64,000 nucleotides of DNA from Pseudoclavibacter endophyticus (GTDB lineage: Bacteria; Actinomycetota; Actinomycetes; Actinomycetales; Microbacteriaceae). Position 1 is the first letter of the stretch. Every line of letters begins with the position of its first letter. A program made the position numbers and the translations under genes. Below, one piece after another: positions 25,691 through 33,965 of this stretch. The stretch spans positions 1,302,001 to 1,366,000 of the forward strand of contig NZ_WBJY01000001.1 in assembly GCF_008831085.1 (NCBI RefSeq), written 5' to 3'. A model generated the notes under the pieces. It did no database searches. It saw only the letters and a program-made list of their open reading frames with translations, and had not been told where the DNA came from.

Positions 25691-25861
25691 CTACTCGCCG
25701 ACGGCGCCCGACAGGGCGTTGCGCAGTTCCTTCGCCTCTGCATCGTTCACCGACACGACGAGACGCCCTCCACCCTCGAGGGGAACGCGAACGATGATCA
25801 ACCGACCTTCGCGGACTGCTTCCATAGGACCGTCGCCGGTACGGGGCTTCATCGCGGCCAT
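25691..25861 (-). CDS. DUF3117 small conserved actinobacterial protein
   Basis: A 56-residue protein read on the minus strand from ATG at 25861 to TAG at 25691-25693. GGAGG (complement at 25869-25873) lies 7 bases before the start. The sequence MAAMKPRTGDGPMEAVREGR, a short hydrophobic core and a RLVVSVNDAEAKEL segment is almost invariant across actinobacteria (Rv1211 in M. tuberculosis). There are no membrane spans or cysteines. The function is unknown; extreme conservation suggests a core role. Confidence 0.93.
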   Translation of the reverse strand: MAAMKPRTGDGPMEAVREGRLIIVRVPLEGGGRLVVSVNDAEAKELRNALSGAVGE

Positions 25862-26174
25862 GTGTGTGCCTCCATCTTGATGCGAACTCGAACAGTTTAC
25901 CGGTCCTGCGCCGCGGGGCCTCGATCATCCGGATCATCGCGACGGGACGTGACCGCGGGCTCCGCGAATATCGGCGAGCGGGGCGGATGAACATGACTCA
26001 GGATGACGGCTGAGGCGGCCACCTGCAGGCGTTCACATCTGGAATTCCATACTCCTGCATAGGATGAGCGGGTTGCTTGCAGTGCGACCACGGAGCGTCG
26101 ATCCGGCGCACCGTCTTCGCGCCGGGCAGCAGCCAACCGGCCAACGCCGGACAGCACATTTCGAAAGGACGCCC
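25862..26174. other. 313-bp divergent control region between DUF3117 and sodA
   Basis: It holds the DUF3117 ribosome binding site (25869-25873) and, at the other end, the sodA ribosome binding site GAAAGGA (26163-26169, 5 bases before ATG). On the minus strand TAAACT (complement 25894-25899) could be a -10 for DUF3117, but no clear -35 is 17 bases upstream. I see no further gene, RNA or strong hairpin. Confidence 0.6.
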
Positions 26175-26771
26175 ATGGCAGAGTTCACGCTTCCCGATCT
26201 CCCTTACGACTACGCCGCGCTCGAGCCCCACATCTCGGGTCGCATCATGGAGCTCCATCACTCGAAGCACCACGCGACCTACGTCAAGGGCGCCAACACG
26301 GCACTCGAGCAGATCGCCGAGGCCCGCGAATCGGGCAACCTCGCGAACATCAACAAGCTCGAGAAGGACCTCGCGTTCAACCTCGGTGGTCACGTGAACC
26401 ACTCGGTGTTCTGGACGAACCTCTCGCCCGAGGGCGGTGAGCCCGAGGGCTCCATCAAGACGGCGCTGGACGAGCAGTTCGGCGGCCTCGAGAAGTTCAA
26501 GGAGCAGTTCACGGCCGTCGCCCTGGGTGTTCAGGGCTCGGGCTGGGCCGTGCTCGGCTACGACCAGACCGGTGGGAACCTCACGACCTTCCAGCTGTTC
26601 GACCAGCAGGGCAACATCCCCTTCGGCGTCACGCCGATCCTGCAGCTCGATGTATGGGAGCACGCGTACTACCTCGACTACGAGAACGTCCGCGCCGACT
26701 ACATCAAGGCGTTCTGGAACATCGTGAACTGGAAGAACGTCGCGGAGCGGCTCGACGCCGCCCAGGCGTAA
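26175..26771 (+). CDS. sodA: Superoxide dismutase, Mn/Fe type
   Basis: A 198-residue cytoplasmic enzyme dismutating superoxide to oxygen and hydrogen peroxide. All four metal ligands are present: His28 (MELHHSKHH), His76 (GGHVNHSVFW), Asp159 and His163 (DVWEHAYYLDY). GQGSGWAVL-type (GVQGSGWAVL) and glutamines around 144-145 (DQQGNIPF) fit the Mn or cambialistic actinobacterial group. There is no signal peptide. A good ribosome binding site precedes the ATG. It converges with tauE. Confidence 0.97.
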   Translation: MAEFTLPDLPYDYAALEPHISGRIMELHHSKHHATYVKGANTALEQIAEARESGNLANINKLEKDLAFNLGGHVNHSVFWTNLSPEGGEPEGSIKTALDEQFGGLEKFKEQFTAVALGVQGSGWAVLGYDQTGGNLTTFQLFDQQGNIPFGVTPILQLDVWEHAYYLDYENVRADYIKAFWNIVNWKNVAERLDAAQA

Positions 26772-26805
26772 CGCCGCCGAGCGCGCCTCGACGATCGCGC
26801 CGCGG

Positions 26806-26823
26806 GCATCCATGACCGGATGC
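26806..26823. terminator. Probable terminator between sodA and tauE
   Basis: gcatcc (26806-26811) pairs with ggatgc (26818-26823) around atgacc. It lies 35 bases after the sodA stop and is followed by a GC-rich stretch then TTCTCGTTT. The stem is short. Confidence 0.4.
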
Positions 26824-26912
26824 TCGGGGCGCGTTCTCGTTTCGGTACCGCGCATGTCGGAAGGCCGGCCCGAGGCGGCCAATCCGAGACGACGAGGGTG
26901 AGGCGACGAGGG

Positions 26913-27707
26913 CTACAGCACGAGCAGCGAGACGGCGGCGATCGCCGAGGCGACGAGCGTGACGATCTCGAACTGCCGCTGCGAAACGCGCTTGATCACG
27001 GAGACGCCGACGACCGTGCCGGCGAGTACCAACGGAATGAGCAGGAGCACGAGCCACAGGCCCTCACCCGTGTAGAGCCCCAGCGACGCGGCGAGCGGCA
27101 CCTTCGAGATGTTGACGATGCAGAAGAACCACGCGTTCGTGCCGATGAACTGCATCTTGTCGATGCGCGCCGCGAGAAAATAGAGCGCCATGAACGGGCC
27201 GGCGGCGTTCGCGGTCATCGTCGTGAAGCCCGCCGCGACGCCCGCGCCGATCTGCACGGGCCAGCCGGGGCCCGCCGCCGCCGATGTGGGGCCGTGGGGC
27301 GGCTCGTCCGACGAGACGCGCCGCTGTGACCGCCCGCGGAGGCGCGGCCGGAGCTGGATCAGCACCATGACCAGCAGCAGCCCGCCGATCGTGAGTTTCA
27401 TGACGGTGTCGTCGACGAGGTTCATGAACAGCGCGCCGAGCAGGAGCCCCGGGACTACAGCGGGCAGCAGGCGCGGCAGCAGGCGCCACCGCACTCGCCG
27501 GTAGCGGGCGACCGCGACGAGGTCGCCGACGATGAGCAGTAGCAGAACCGTTGCGGTCGATTCCTTCGCGGGCATCACGAAAGCGAACACGGCGACGCTG
27601 ATCGCGGCGACGCCGCCGAACGAGGTCTTGCTGAAGCCGATGACGACGGCAGCTGCCGCGAGGGCGACGAGCGCAGGCCAACCGTGGAGCCCGACGAGGT
27701 CGGGCAC
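26913..27707 (-). CDS. TauE/SafE family sulfite/anion exporter
   Basis: A 264-residue membrane protein with about eight spans. The two family repeats are visible, each with a glycine-rich start: VIGFSKTSFGGVAAISV near residue 22 and GAGVAAGFTTMTANAAGPFMALY near 155. The family exports sulfite, sulfoacetate or other organic anions. The gene follows mrp with only two bases between, so it is the last gene of a leftward operon that also includes DUF1003 and the CBS protein. The substrate is not predictable. Confidence 0.88.
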   Translation of the reverse strand: MPDLVGLHGWPALVALAAAAVVIGFSKTSFGGVAAISVAVFAFVMPAKESTATVLLLLIVGDLVAVARYRRVRWRLLPRLLPAVVPGLLLGALFMNLVDDTVMKLTIGGLLLVMVLIQLRPRLRGRSQRRVSSDEPPHGPTSAAAGPGWPVQIGAGVAAGFTTMTANAAGPFMALYFLAARIDKMQFIGTNAWFFCIVNISKVPLAASLGLYTGEGLWLVLLLIPLVLAGTVVGVSVIKRVSQRQFEIVTLVASAIAAVSLLVL

Positions 27708-27709
27708 GG

Positions 27710-28936
27710 CTAGCGCACCCGGAAGCCGACGGAGCGTCCCGAGAGGCCACGCGGGCGCGACGCGATCGCCCGCGCGGCCGCGCGAAGCGCCACGGCAGCG
27801 GGGTCGGCGGGATCGTTCAGCACGATCGGCCGGCCAGCGTCACCGGCCTCGCGAAGGGGAATGCTGAGCGGCACCTCCGCGAGGAGCGGCACCTCGAGGT
27901 CGGACACCGATGTGGATGCCGACGCGGGTGCGGATTCGTCTTCCCCACTCAGCCGCGCCGCGACGTGGCGACCGCCGCCCTCGCCGAACACCGCCAGGCG
28001 GGCACCATCGGGGCCCTCGGCGGGCGACATGGTCTCGATGACGCCGATGACGCGCTGCCCTATCTTGCGGGCGACGAGGCCGGAGCGCACGGCGACGTCG
28101 GCGGCAGACGGCTGCGGCGTGGTGACGACGACGACCTCGGCGCCGGGAAGCAGCTGCCCGAGTGAGATCGCGATGTCACCAGTCCCGGGCGGCAGATCGA
28201 CGAGCAGCACATCGAGATCGCCGAAGTACACGTCGCGCAAGAATTGCTCGATCGTGCGGTGCAGCATGGGGCCGCGCCACGCCACGACGCCGTCGCCCTC
28301 GCCCAGGAACATGCCGATGGAGATGACCTTCACGCCGTGCGCGATGGGCGGCAGGATCATGTCGTCGAGCCGGGTCGGCACGGTCGTGCCTGCGTCGCCA
28401 ACAGCATCCGGGCCAGTGAGGCCCATGAGCGCCGGGATCGAGTAGCCGTGCACGTCGGCGTCGACGATCCCGACCGCGAGGCCGTCGGCCGACATGGACG
28501 CGGCGAGATTGGCGGTCACGGTCGACTTGCCGACCCCGCCCTTCCCGCTCGATACCGCGACGACGCGCGTCAGGGAATCGGGCCCGAACGGGATCTCGCG
28601 CGGACCGCTTCCACGGAGCGAATCACGCATCGCGGCCCGCTGCGCGGGCGTCATGACGCCGAGGTCGAGCCGGTACGGCCGCTCGCCGATCGCGTGCTCG
28701 ATGGCGCGCCTCACGTCGGCCTCGATGCGCGATGCGGCCGGGCAGCCGACGATCGTGAGGCGGAGCTCGACGACCGCGGGCTCGTCGGGGGAATCGCTGG
28801 CGTCGACGCGCTCGATCATGCCGAGCTCGGTGACGGGGCGGCGGATCTCGGGATCAATGACTTCATCGAGGGCGCGCAGGATGCTTGCACGCGCTGACGA
28901 GTCGGCGCCATCCGGTCGGGTGGACGGTTCAGTCAT
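27710..28936 (-). CDS. mrp: Mrp/ApbC family iron-sulfur carrier ATPase
   Basis: A 408-residue protein. Residues 15-105 form a MIP18/DUF59 domain (LDEVIDPEIRRPVTELGMI, TIVGCPAASRIEADV). The P-loop ATPase begins with the deviant Walker A SGKGGVGKST (130-139), then IVDADVHGYSIP and VDLPPGTGD. The C-terminal CxxC that holds the Fe-S cluster in Nbp35-type proteins is absent here; MSPAEGPDGARLAVFGEGGG stands in that place. From memory that is usual for actinobacterial Mrp. The role is Fe-S cluster assembly or transfer. It overlaps DUF1003 by 8 bases. Confidence 0.92.
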   Translation of the reverse strand: MTEPSTRPDGADSSARASILRALDEVIDPEIRRPVTELGMIERVDASDSPDEPAVVELRLTIVGCPAASRIEADVRRAIEHAIGERPYRLDLGVMTPAQRAAMRDSLRGSGPREIPFGPDSLTRVVAVSSGKGGVGKSTVTANLAASMSADGLAVGIVDADVHGYSIPALMGLTGPDAVGDAGTTVPTRLDDMILPPIAHGVKVISIGMFLGEGDGVVAWRGPMLHRTIEQFLRDVYFGDLDVLLVDLPPGTGDIAISLGQLLPGAEVVVVTTPQPSAADVAVRSGLVARKIGQRVIGVIETMSPAEGPDGARLAVFGEGGGRHVAARLSGEDESAPASASTSVSDLEVPLLAEVPLSIPLREAGDAGRPIVLNDPADPAAVALRAAARAIASRPRGLSGRSVGFRVR

Positions 28937-29879
28937 TCGTCTCCTGCGCCGCTGTCGCGGGCGGTTCCTCGGCGTCGGTCGACGCGTCTGCCTCGGCCCG
29001 TGTCTCGGGCTCGGGCTTTGCCTGTGCCTCGGGCTCTGCCTCGGTTTCTGCCTCTGCCGCTGCCTCTGCCGCTGATTCGGCTTCGGCTTCGGCCTCGCGA
29101 CGGACCTTGGCGCGGCGGCGTTGCTCGCTCACGTCGCGCTCTCGATACTCGTCGGCCTCGGCCGCGCGGGCGCGCCGCAACGCGAGGCGCTCGCGCTGGG
29201 TCCGCTCGGGCGGGGTGCCGTCATCGGGCGCGTCACCGGCCGCATCGTCGAGTGCCTCGAGCTCTTCGAGGTCCTCGAGGAGGCTGCGCAGTTCTGCGCG
29301 GATGAAGTCCTTCGATGCCATATCGGCCACGAGCATCCGCAGCGCGACGAGCTCGCGGGCAAGGTACTCGAGATCGGCCGTGTTGCGCTCGGCTCGCTGC
29401 CGATCCTGCTCGATCTGCACGCGGTCGCGGTCGTCCTGTCGGTTCTGCGCGAGCAGCAGCATGGGGGCGGCGTACGAGGCCTGAAGCGACAGCATCAGCG
29501 TGAGCGCCGTGAACCCAAGGGCGGCGGAATCGAATCGCACGTGCTCCGGCAGCATGCTGTTCCACACGAGCCATGCCACGCAGAACAGCGTGAGCGCAAT
29601 GAGGAACGCGGGTGTCCCCATGCCCCGGGCGAACGTCTCCATCAGCCGACCGAGGCGGTCCTTCGACCCGCGCTCGCCCTGCTGCTCCGAGGGGACGGTC
29701 TCGTGTCGTTGGCGGCGCGCCGTGCCGCGCCGTTCGTCACGGCCGGAACGGGGCCCGCGGCCTCCGGCATCACCTCCGCGCCTGGCGGTGCCGTTCCCGC
29801 GGCCGGGACGCCACCACCGGCGTCCCTCGCTCCGGGGTAGGGACAGGTCGGCGTCGCGCCCCGTGATCCGGTCAGCCAC
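28929..29879 (-). CDS. DUF1003 membrane protein with long charged tails
   Basis: A 316-residue protein. A basic, low-complexity N terminus (to about residue 75) precedes the DUF1003 core: two spans (PAFLIALTLFCVAWLVWNS and FTALTLMLSLQASYAAPMLL) followed by AQNRQDDRDRVQIEQDRQRA and a coiled region. The last 60 residues are alternating Ala-Glu (EAEAEAESAAEAAAEAE), encoded by a near-repetitive hexamer. Only the core is conserved in the family. Function is unknown. The gene order CBS protein - DUF1003 - mrp is common in actinobacteria. It overlaps both neighbours by 8 bases. Confidence 0.85.
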   Translation of the reverse strand: MADRITGRDADLSLPRSEGRRWWRPGRGNGTARRGGDAGGRGPRSGRDERRGTARRQRHETVPSEQQGERGSKDRLGRLMETFARGMGTPAFLIALTLFCVAWLVWNSMLPEHVRFDSAALGFTALTLMLSLQASYAAPMLLLAQNRQDDRDRVQIEQDRQRAERNTADLEYLARELVALRMLVADMASKDFIRAELRSLLEDLEELEALDDAAGDAPDDGTPPERTQRERLALRRARAAEADEYRERDVSEQRRRAKVRREAEAEAESAAEAAAEAETEAEPEAQAKPEPETRAEADASTDAEEPPATAAQETND

Positions 29880-31212
29880 GTCCTCGCCTCCTCGTGCGCT
29901 GCGGTGTCGTGACCTCGCTCTGCGTCAACCGTTGACGCCGCGAGGCCGCCCTCGTGGGCACCACGCCGCCGTCCACGTCGCGCGTGCGCCAGTCTTCGGG
30001 AAGGAGGTGATCGAGCACGTCATCGATCGTGATGACGCCGACGAGGCGGTGCTCGGAGTCGACGACGGGCAGGGCGACGAGATCGTAGCTCGCGAGCACC
30101 CGCGCCACCTCCGCGTCGCTCGTCGTCCAGTGCACCGCCTCCGTCTCGGTGTCGAGGATCGTCGAGAGCTGTTCGTGCGGTGGATACCTGAGCAGGCGTT
30201 GGAAGTGCACCACCCCCAGGTAGCGACCGGTGGGCGGCTCGTACGGCGAGACCGTCACGAACACCGTCGTCGCGAGGGCGGTGGAGATCTCTTTCTGGCG
30301 GATGCGTACCAGTGCCTCAGCAACGGTCGTGTCGGCGGAGCAGATGATCGGATCGGTCGTCATGAGGCCGCCGGCGGTGTCCGGCGCGTACGTGAGCAGC
30401 ATGCGCACGTCGTCCGCCTCATTCGGCTCCATTCGAGCGAGCAGCGCCTCACTCGTCTCGGCATCGAGCCGCGCCACCAGGTCAGCCGCGTCATCGGGCT
30501 GCATGTGGTCGAGGATGTCGGCCGCGTGCTCCTCGTGGAGGTGCACGATGATGCGCACCTGGTCGTCTTCGTGCATCTCTTCGAGCGCGTCCGCGAGGCG
30601 GTCGTCCGGCATCTCGCTGACGATATCGAGCATCCGGTCTTCGGGAAGGCCGAGGAGCTCCGCCGCGAGGTCGGACGGCTTGAGCTCGGAGGTCGCGGTG
30701 ATGAAGGCGCTCGCGGGCCCTCGGTCGTCGTCGTCCTCGTCCTCGAAGTCGATCTCGTCCCAAGTGACGTAGCGCGAGGGTCCCTTGCCGAATAGGGACG
30801 CGCCGACGCGGGGAAGCCTGACGAACAGTTGGCGCAGGTGCCAATCCCCGGCGTCGTCGCGTTCGATCGCGACGTCCTCAAGCGTGCCCGGGCTGCCGTC
30901 GTCGACGAGGGTCACGGTGCGGTCGAGGAGATCGGCGAGCACGCGCAGCTCGCCGCCCTTCTGCTCGAATGGACGGCCATCGATCCGCCCCTCGATGATG
31001 AGCTGACCGGCGCCGATCGACCGCAGCATCCGGATCGGCGCGAACGAGTGCCCCTTGAAGCCCGGCAGCTCAACCACGAATCCACTCACTCGGGGCGCAT
31101 GCTCGGCGCGGGTCTGCACGACGACGTCGCGGACGCGCCCCACGCGGTCGCCGTCCTCATCGAAGACGGCGAGGTTCGCGAGGCGTGCGACGAAGGCTTT
31201 TGAGACGCTCAC
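29872..31212 (-). CDS. PRC-barrel, MgtE_N and CBS domain protein without transport domain
   Basis: A 446-residue protein from GTG 31212 (VSVSKAFVARLANLAVFDED). Residues 1-70 and about 85-150 look like PRC-barrel halves (GDRVGRVRDVVV). Residues 190-290 are the helical MgtE N domain (MPDDRLADALEEMHEDDQVRII). Two CBS motifs follow (TAGGLMTTDPIICSADTTVAEAL; LPVVDSEHRLVGVITIDDVLDHL). The magnesium-channel membrane domain of MgtE is missing, so this is a soluble sensor rather than a transporter. Rv1232c of M. tuberculosis has the same build and place. Mg2+ or nucleotide sensing is inferred. It is the first gene of the leftward operon. Confidence 0.9.
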   Translation of the reverse strand: MSVSKAFVARLANLAVFDEDGDRVGRVRDVVVQTRAEHAPRVSGFVVELPGFKGHSFAPIRMLRSIGAGQLIIEGRIDGRPFEQKGGELRVLADLLDRTVTLVDDGSPGTLEDVAIERDDAGDWHLRQLFVRLPRVGASLFGKGPSRYVTWDEIDFEDEDDDDRGPASAFITATSELKPSDLAAELLGLPEDRMLDIVSEMPDDRLADALEEMHEDDQVRIIVHLHEEHAADILDHMQPDDAADLVARLDAETSEALLARMEPNEADDVRMLLTYAPDTAGGLMTTDPIICSADTTVAEALVRIRQKEISTALATTVFVTVSPYEPPTGRYLGVVHFQRLLRYPPHEQLSTILDTETEAVHWTTSDAEVARVLASYDLVALPVVDSEHRLVGVITIDDVLDHLLPEDWRTRDVDGGVVPTRAASRRQRLTQSEVTTPQRTRRRGRG

Positions 31213-31336
31213 GGGCTCATGGTAGTGCGCGGTCGACCGCCGCAATCCGCGCCCCGGGGGTGCGCCGTGCGAGAACATTGGCCGAGCCGCGCCCGAGCCC
31301 CGGCTCACGACGGGGTTGAGGTGGAACACTGAGCGT

Positions 31337-32167
31337 ATGAGCTCGCCGTCTTCGCGATCCACCGCCCGTTTTCCGACGATCCCCACCGGTGAGGTGGTGG
31401 GATCGTACGAGACGTACGAGCGCGCGCAGGCCGCAGTCGATCAGCTTGCCCGCGCAGATTTTCCTCTCGGTGAGGTGTCGATCGTCGGCAGCACGCTCAA
31501 GAGCGTCGAGCGAGTGACCGGCAAGATGAACGCGGGTAGGGCGGCGCTCGGCGGCCTGCTCTCCGGCGTCATGCTCGGCGTCTTCGTCGGGCTGCTCGTG
31601 CTCATCCTTACGCCGCAGGCGGGACTCACGACGTTGTTGCCGGTCATGATGGTTGCTATCGGTTTCAGTGTGCTGTGGAGCCTGCTTACGCACGTCATGA
31701 ACCCCCGCAAAAAGGAGTTCACGTCGGTCATGCAGATACTGGCGGCCCACTTCGACGTCGTGGTGGGGCCCGAGCTTGCGGGTCGCGCACGTCAGGTCCT
31801 TGGAACCGGGGCAACCGGCGGGCAGGCGGCGTACGCGGGATCGGCGGTTCCGCCGTCGGGCATGAACACGACGGCGCAACCGGTGTCGGAAGAGGTACAG
31901 GGACCCGAACAGCCGTGGGGACCTGCACAGCCGCGCGGGCCCGAACAACCGTTTGGACCCGGACAGCCGCAGCCGCAGGAAGGCGGCGCCATCACGGGGC
32001 CTGTGACGTCTGAGCCGGCCGAGTCGACCGAGCCAGCCACGCCGCAGCGACCCCGAACCTACGGTGAGGCGCAGGATGCGCTGCGTCGAGAGCGTGAGAG
32101 TGCGGCGCGCGATCGCCGCCGCAGGGAGGCCGGGGATGCCGGGAGCGCGACGGGACAGTCGAGCTAG
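31337..32167 (+). CDS. General-stress-protein-like membrane protein (GSP17M N-terminal domain)
   Basis: A 276-residue protein from ATG 31337. Residues 15-65 match the general stress protein 17M domain (VVGSYETYERAQAAVDQLARADFPLGEVSIVG). Two membrane spans follow (GGLLSGVMLGVFVGLLVLIL and LLPVMMVAIGFSVLWSLL), then HVMNPRKKEFTSVMQILA. The C-terminal 130 residues are Pro/Gly/Gln-rich with GPEQPWGPAQP and GPEQPFGPGQP repeats and a basic end. It is divergent from the CBS protein, as Rv1234 is from Rv1232c/Rv1233c. Function unknown; a stress link is family-based only. Confidence 0.85.
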   Translation: MSSPSSRSTARFPTIPTGEVVGSYETYERAQAAVDQLARADFPLGEVSIVGSTLKSVERVTGKMNAGRAALGGLLSGVMLGVFVGLLVLILTPQAGLTTLLPVMMVAIGFSVLWSLLTHVMNPRKKEFTSVMQILAAHFDVVVGPELAGRARQVLGTGATGGQAAYAGSAVPPSGMNTTAQPVSEEVQGPEQPWGPAQPRGPEQPFGPGQPQPQEGGAITGPVTSEPAESTEPATPQRPRTYGEAQDALRRERESAARDRRRREAGDAGSATGQSS

Positions 32168-32197
32168 CCGTACCAGCTCCGCTCGTCGGCAGCTCCG

Positions 32198-33862
32198 CTA
32201 GTCGGCGCGCCTGCCCCGGCGGAGCCAGGACTCGACATCGTCGGCCGCACGGGGAATCGCGATCGACAGGTTTTCTGCTCCGTCCGCCGTCACGAGCACG
32301 TCGTCCTCGATGCGGACGCCGATGCCGCGCAGCTCGTCCGGCACAGTGAGGTCGTCGGGTTGGAAGTACAGCCCGGGCTCGATCGTGAACACCATGCCGG
32401 CTTCCACGACGCCATCGAGGTACAGCTCGCGGCGCGCCTTGGCGCAGTCGTGTACATCGATGCCCAAGTGGTGGCTCGTGCCGTGCACCATGTAGCGGCG
32501 GTGTTGCTGACCGTCGCGCGCCAGCGCTTCGTCTGCCGTGACACCGAGCAATCCCCACTCGGCGGTGCGCTGGGCGATGACGCGCATCGCGGTCTCATGG
32601 ACGTCCCGGAACGTGATGCCGGGCTTGACGACCGCGAATGCCGCGTCGGCGGCATCGAGCACGGCCTGGTAGACGCGTCGCTGCGGCTCCGTGAAGGTGC
32701 CGTTGACCGGCAGGGTCCGCGTGATGTCGGCCGTGTACAGCGAATCGACTTCGACTCCCGCATCGATGAGCACCAGGTCGCCGTCGCGCACCTCGCCCGA
32801 GTTCTTGGTCCAGTGCAAGATGCAGGCGTGGTGGCCCGACGCCGCGATCGTGTCGTAGCCCACCTCGTTGCCCTCGAGCCGGGCACGGGTGTGGAACACC
32901 CCCTCGATGAGGCGCTCGCCGCGCGGCAGCGTCGTCGCCCGCCTCAGAGACCCGACGATGTCGTCGAATCCGGATGCAGTGGCGGCGACGGCCTTGCGGA
33001 GTTCGCCGATCTCGAACTCGTCCTTCACGAGCCGCAGCTCGCTGAGCGCCTGTTCGAGCTCGGCATCGGCGGCCTCGACCTTCGCGCGGCGATCGACGTC
33101 CGCGAGCATCCGCTCGGAGATCTCGAGCTCGTCGACGGCCGACGACATCGATTCGTCGCCGTTCACGCCGCGCGCCGCGTCGAGCCGCGCCGTCAACTCC
33201 GGATCGGCCTCGCGAACGACCCGCAGCGGTCCGTCCTCGTCGAGGTTCAGCCGATCGAGGTTCAACCGATCGAGGTGCTCTGTGGGGATGTCGAGGTCGG
33301 CCGCGACCTGCGCGAGCGACGGGCGCGGTCCGATCCAGAACTCGCCGATGTCAGGGTTCGCATAGAACTCATCGCTCTCGCGGCCGGCGCGTTCGCGGAA
33401 ATACAGCGTGGCGGTGTGAGCGGTGCCGCTCGGCTCGAGCACGAGAACGGCGCCTGGCTCGGCGTCCGATCCCCAACCGGTCAGGTGCGAAAAGGCACTG
33501 TGGGCGCGGAACGGGTAATCCGTGTCGTTCGACCGCTGCTTGCGCGTGCCCGCCGGGACCACGATGCGCTCGCCGACGAAACGTGAGCTGATCGACCGGC
33601 GCCTGACCGCGGCCGAGGGGGCTGCCTCTCGCCGTGGCGGAAGGGGCTCATCGCGCTCGGCCCAGCCGAGCGAGATGCGCTGCTGGAACGCCGCCGTCCG
33701 GGGCGTGGTCGACCGGTTCGTCGAGTGCGCTGGGACACTTACCTGCTCGGTTGAAGTTGCCTGCTCGGTCGCAGAGGTCTGCCCGGTCGCGCGCGGCGGC
33801 TCGGGCGCCTCGGCCTGCGTTGTGCTGGCGGCGGTGTCTGCGGTGACGTCGGACGTGTCCAT
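32198..33862 (-). CDS. pepP: Xaa-Pro aminopeptidase (aminopeptidase P)
   Basis: A 554-residue M24 metallopeptidase cleaving N-terminal residues before proline. All five metal ligands are recognisable: Asp in LIDAGVEVDSLY, Asp in TADITRTLP, His in HGTSHHLGIDVHD, Glu in FTIEPGLYF and Glu in GVRIEDDVLVT. An aminopeptidase P N-terminal domain (residues about 90-240) precedes them. The first 60 residues are Thr/Ser/Ala-rich and poorly conserved, so the true start could be later. A 15-bp duplication at 33245-33274 encodes a repeated LDRLN. Confidence 0.93.
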   Translation of the reverse strand: MDTSDVTADTAASTTQAEAPEPPRATGQTSATEQATSTEQVSVPAHSTNRSTTPRTAAFQQRISLGWAERDEPLPPRREAAPSAAVRRRSISSRFVGERIVVPAGTRKQRSNDTDYPFRAHSAFSHLTGWGSDAEPGAVLVLEPSGTAHTATLYFRERAGRESDEFYANPDIGEFWIGPRPSLAQVAADLDIPTEHLDRLNLDRLNLDEDGPLRVVREADPELTARLDAARGVNGDESMSSAVDELEISERMLADVDRRAKVEAADAELEQALSELRLVKDEFEIGELRKAVAATASGFDDIVGSLRRATTLPRGERLIEGVFHTRARLEGNEVGYDTIAASGHHACILHWTKNSGEVRDGDLVLIDAGVEVDSLYTADITRTLPVNGTFTEPQRRVYQAVLDAADAAFAVVKPGITFRDVHETAMRVIAQRTAEWGLLGVTADEALARDGQQHRRYMVHGTSHHLGIDVHDCAKARRELYLDGVVEAGMVFTIEPGLYFQPDDLTVPDELRGIGVRIEDDVLVTADGAENLSIAIPRAADDVESWLRRGRRAD

Positions 33863-33965
33863 CCGGCCATTCTGCCGCGACCGGCCTGAGTGCGCGTGAA
33901 CCGTGGCCGCGGCGGGTCGAACTGACAGTCGGTCCTGGCTCGGTGCCGGTCAGGCCGGGTGCCGG

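Noticed and set aside
28960..29110. Hexamer-rich stretch as a separate repeat element
   Set aside because: It is in frame in the DUF1003 gene and encodes its Ala-Glu tail; low-complexity coding explains it.
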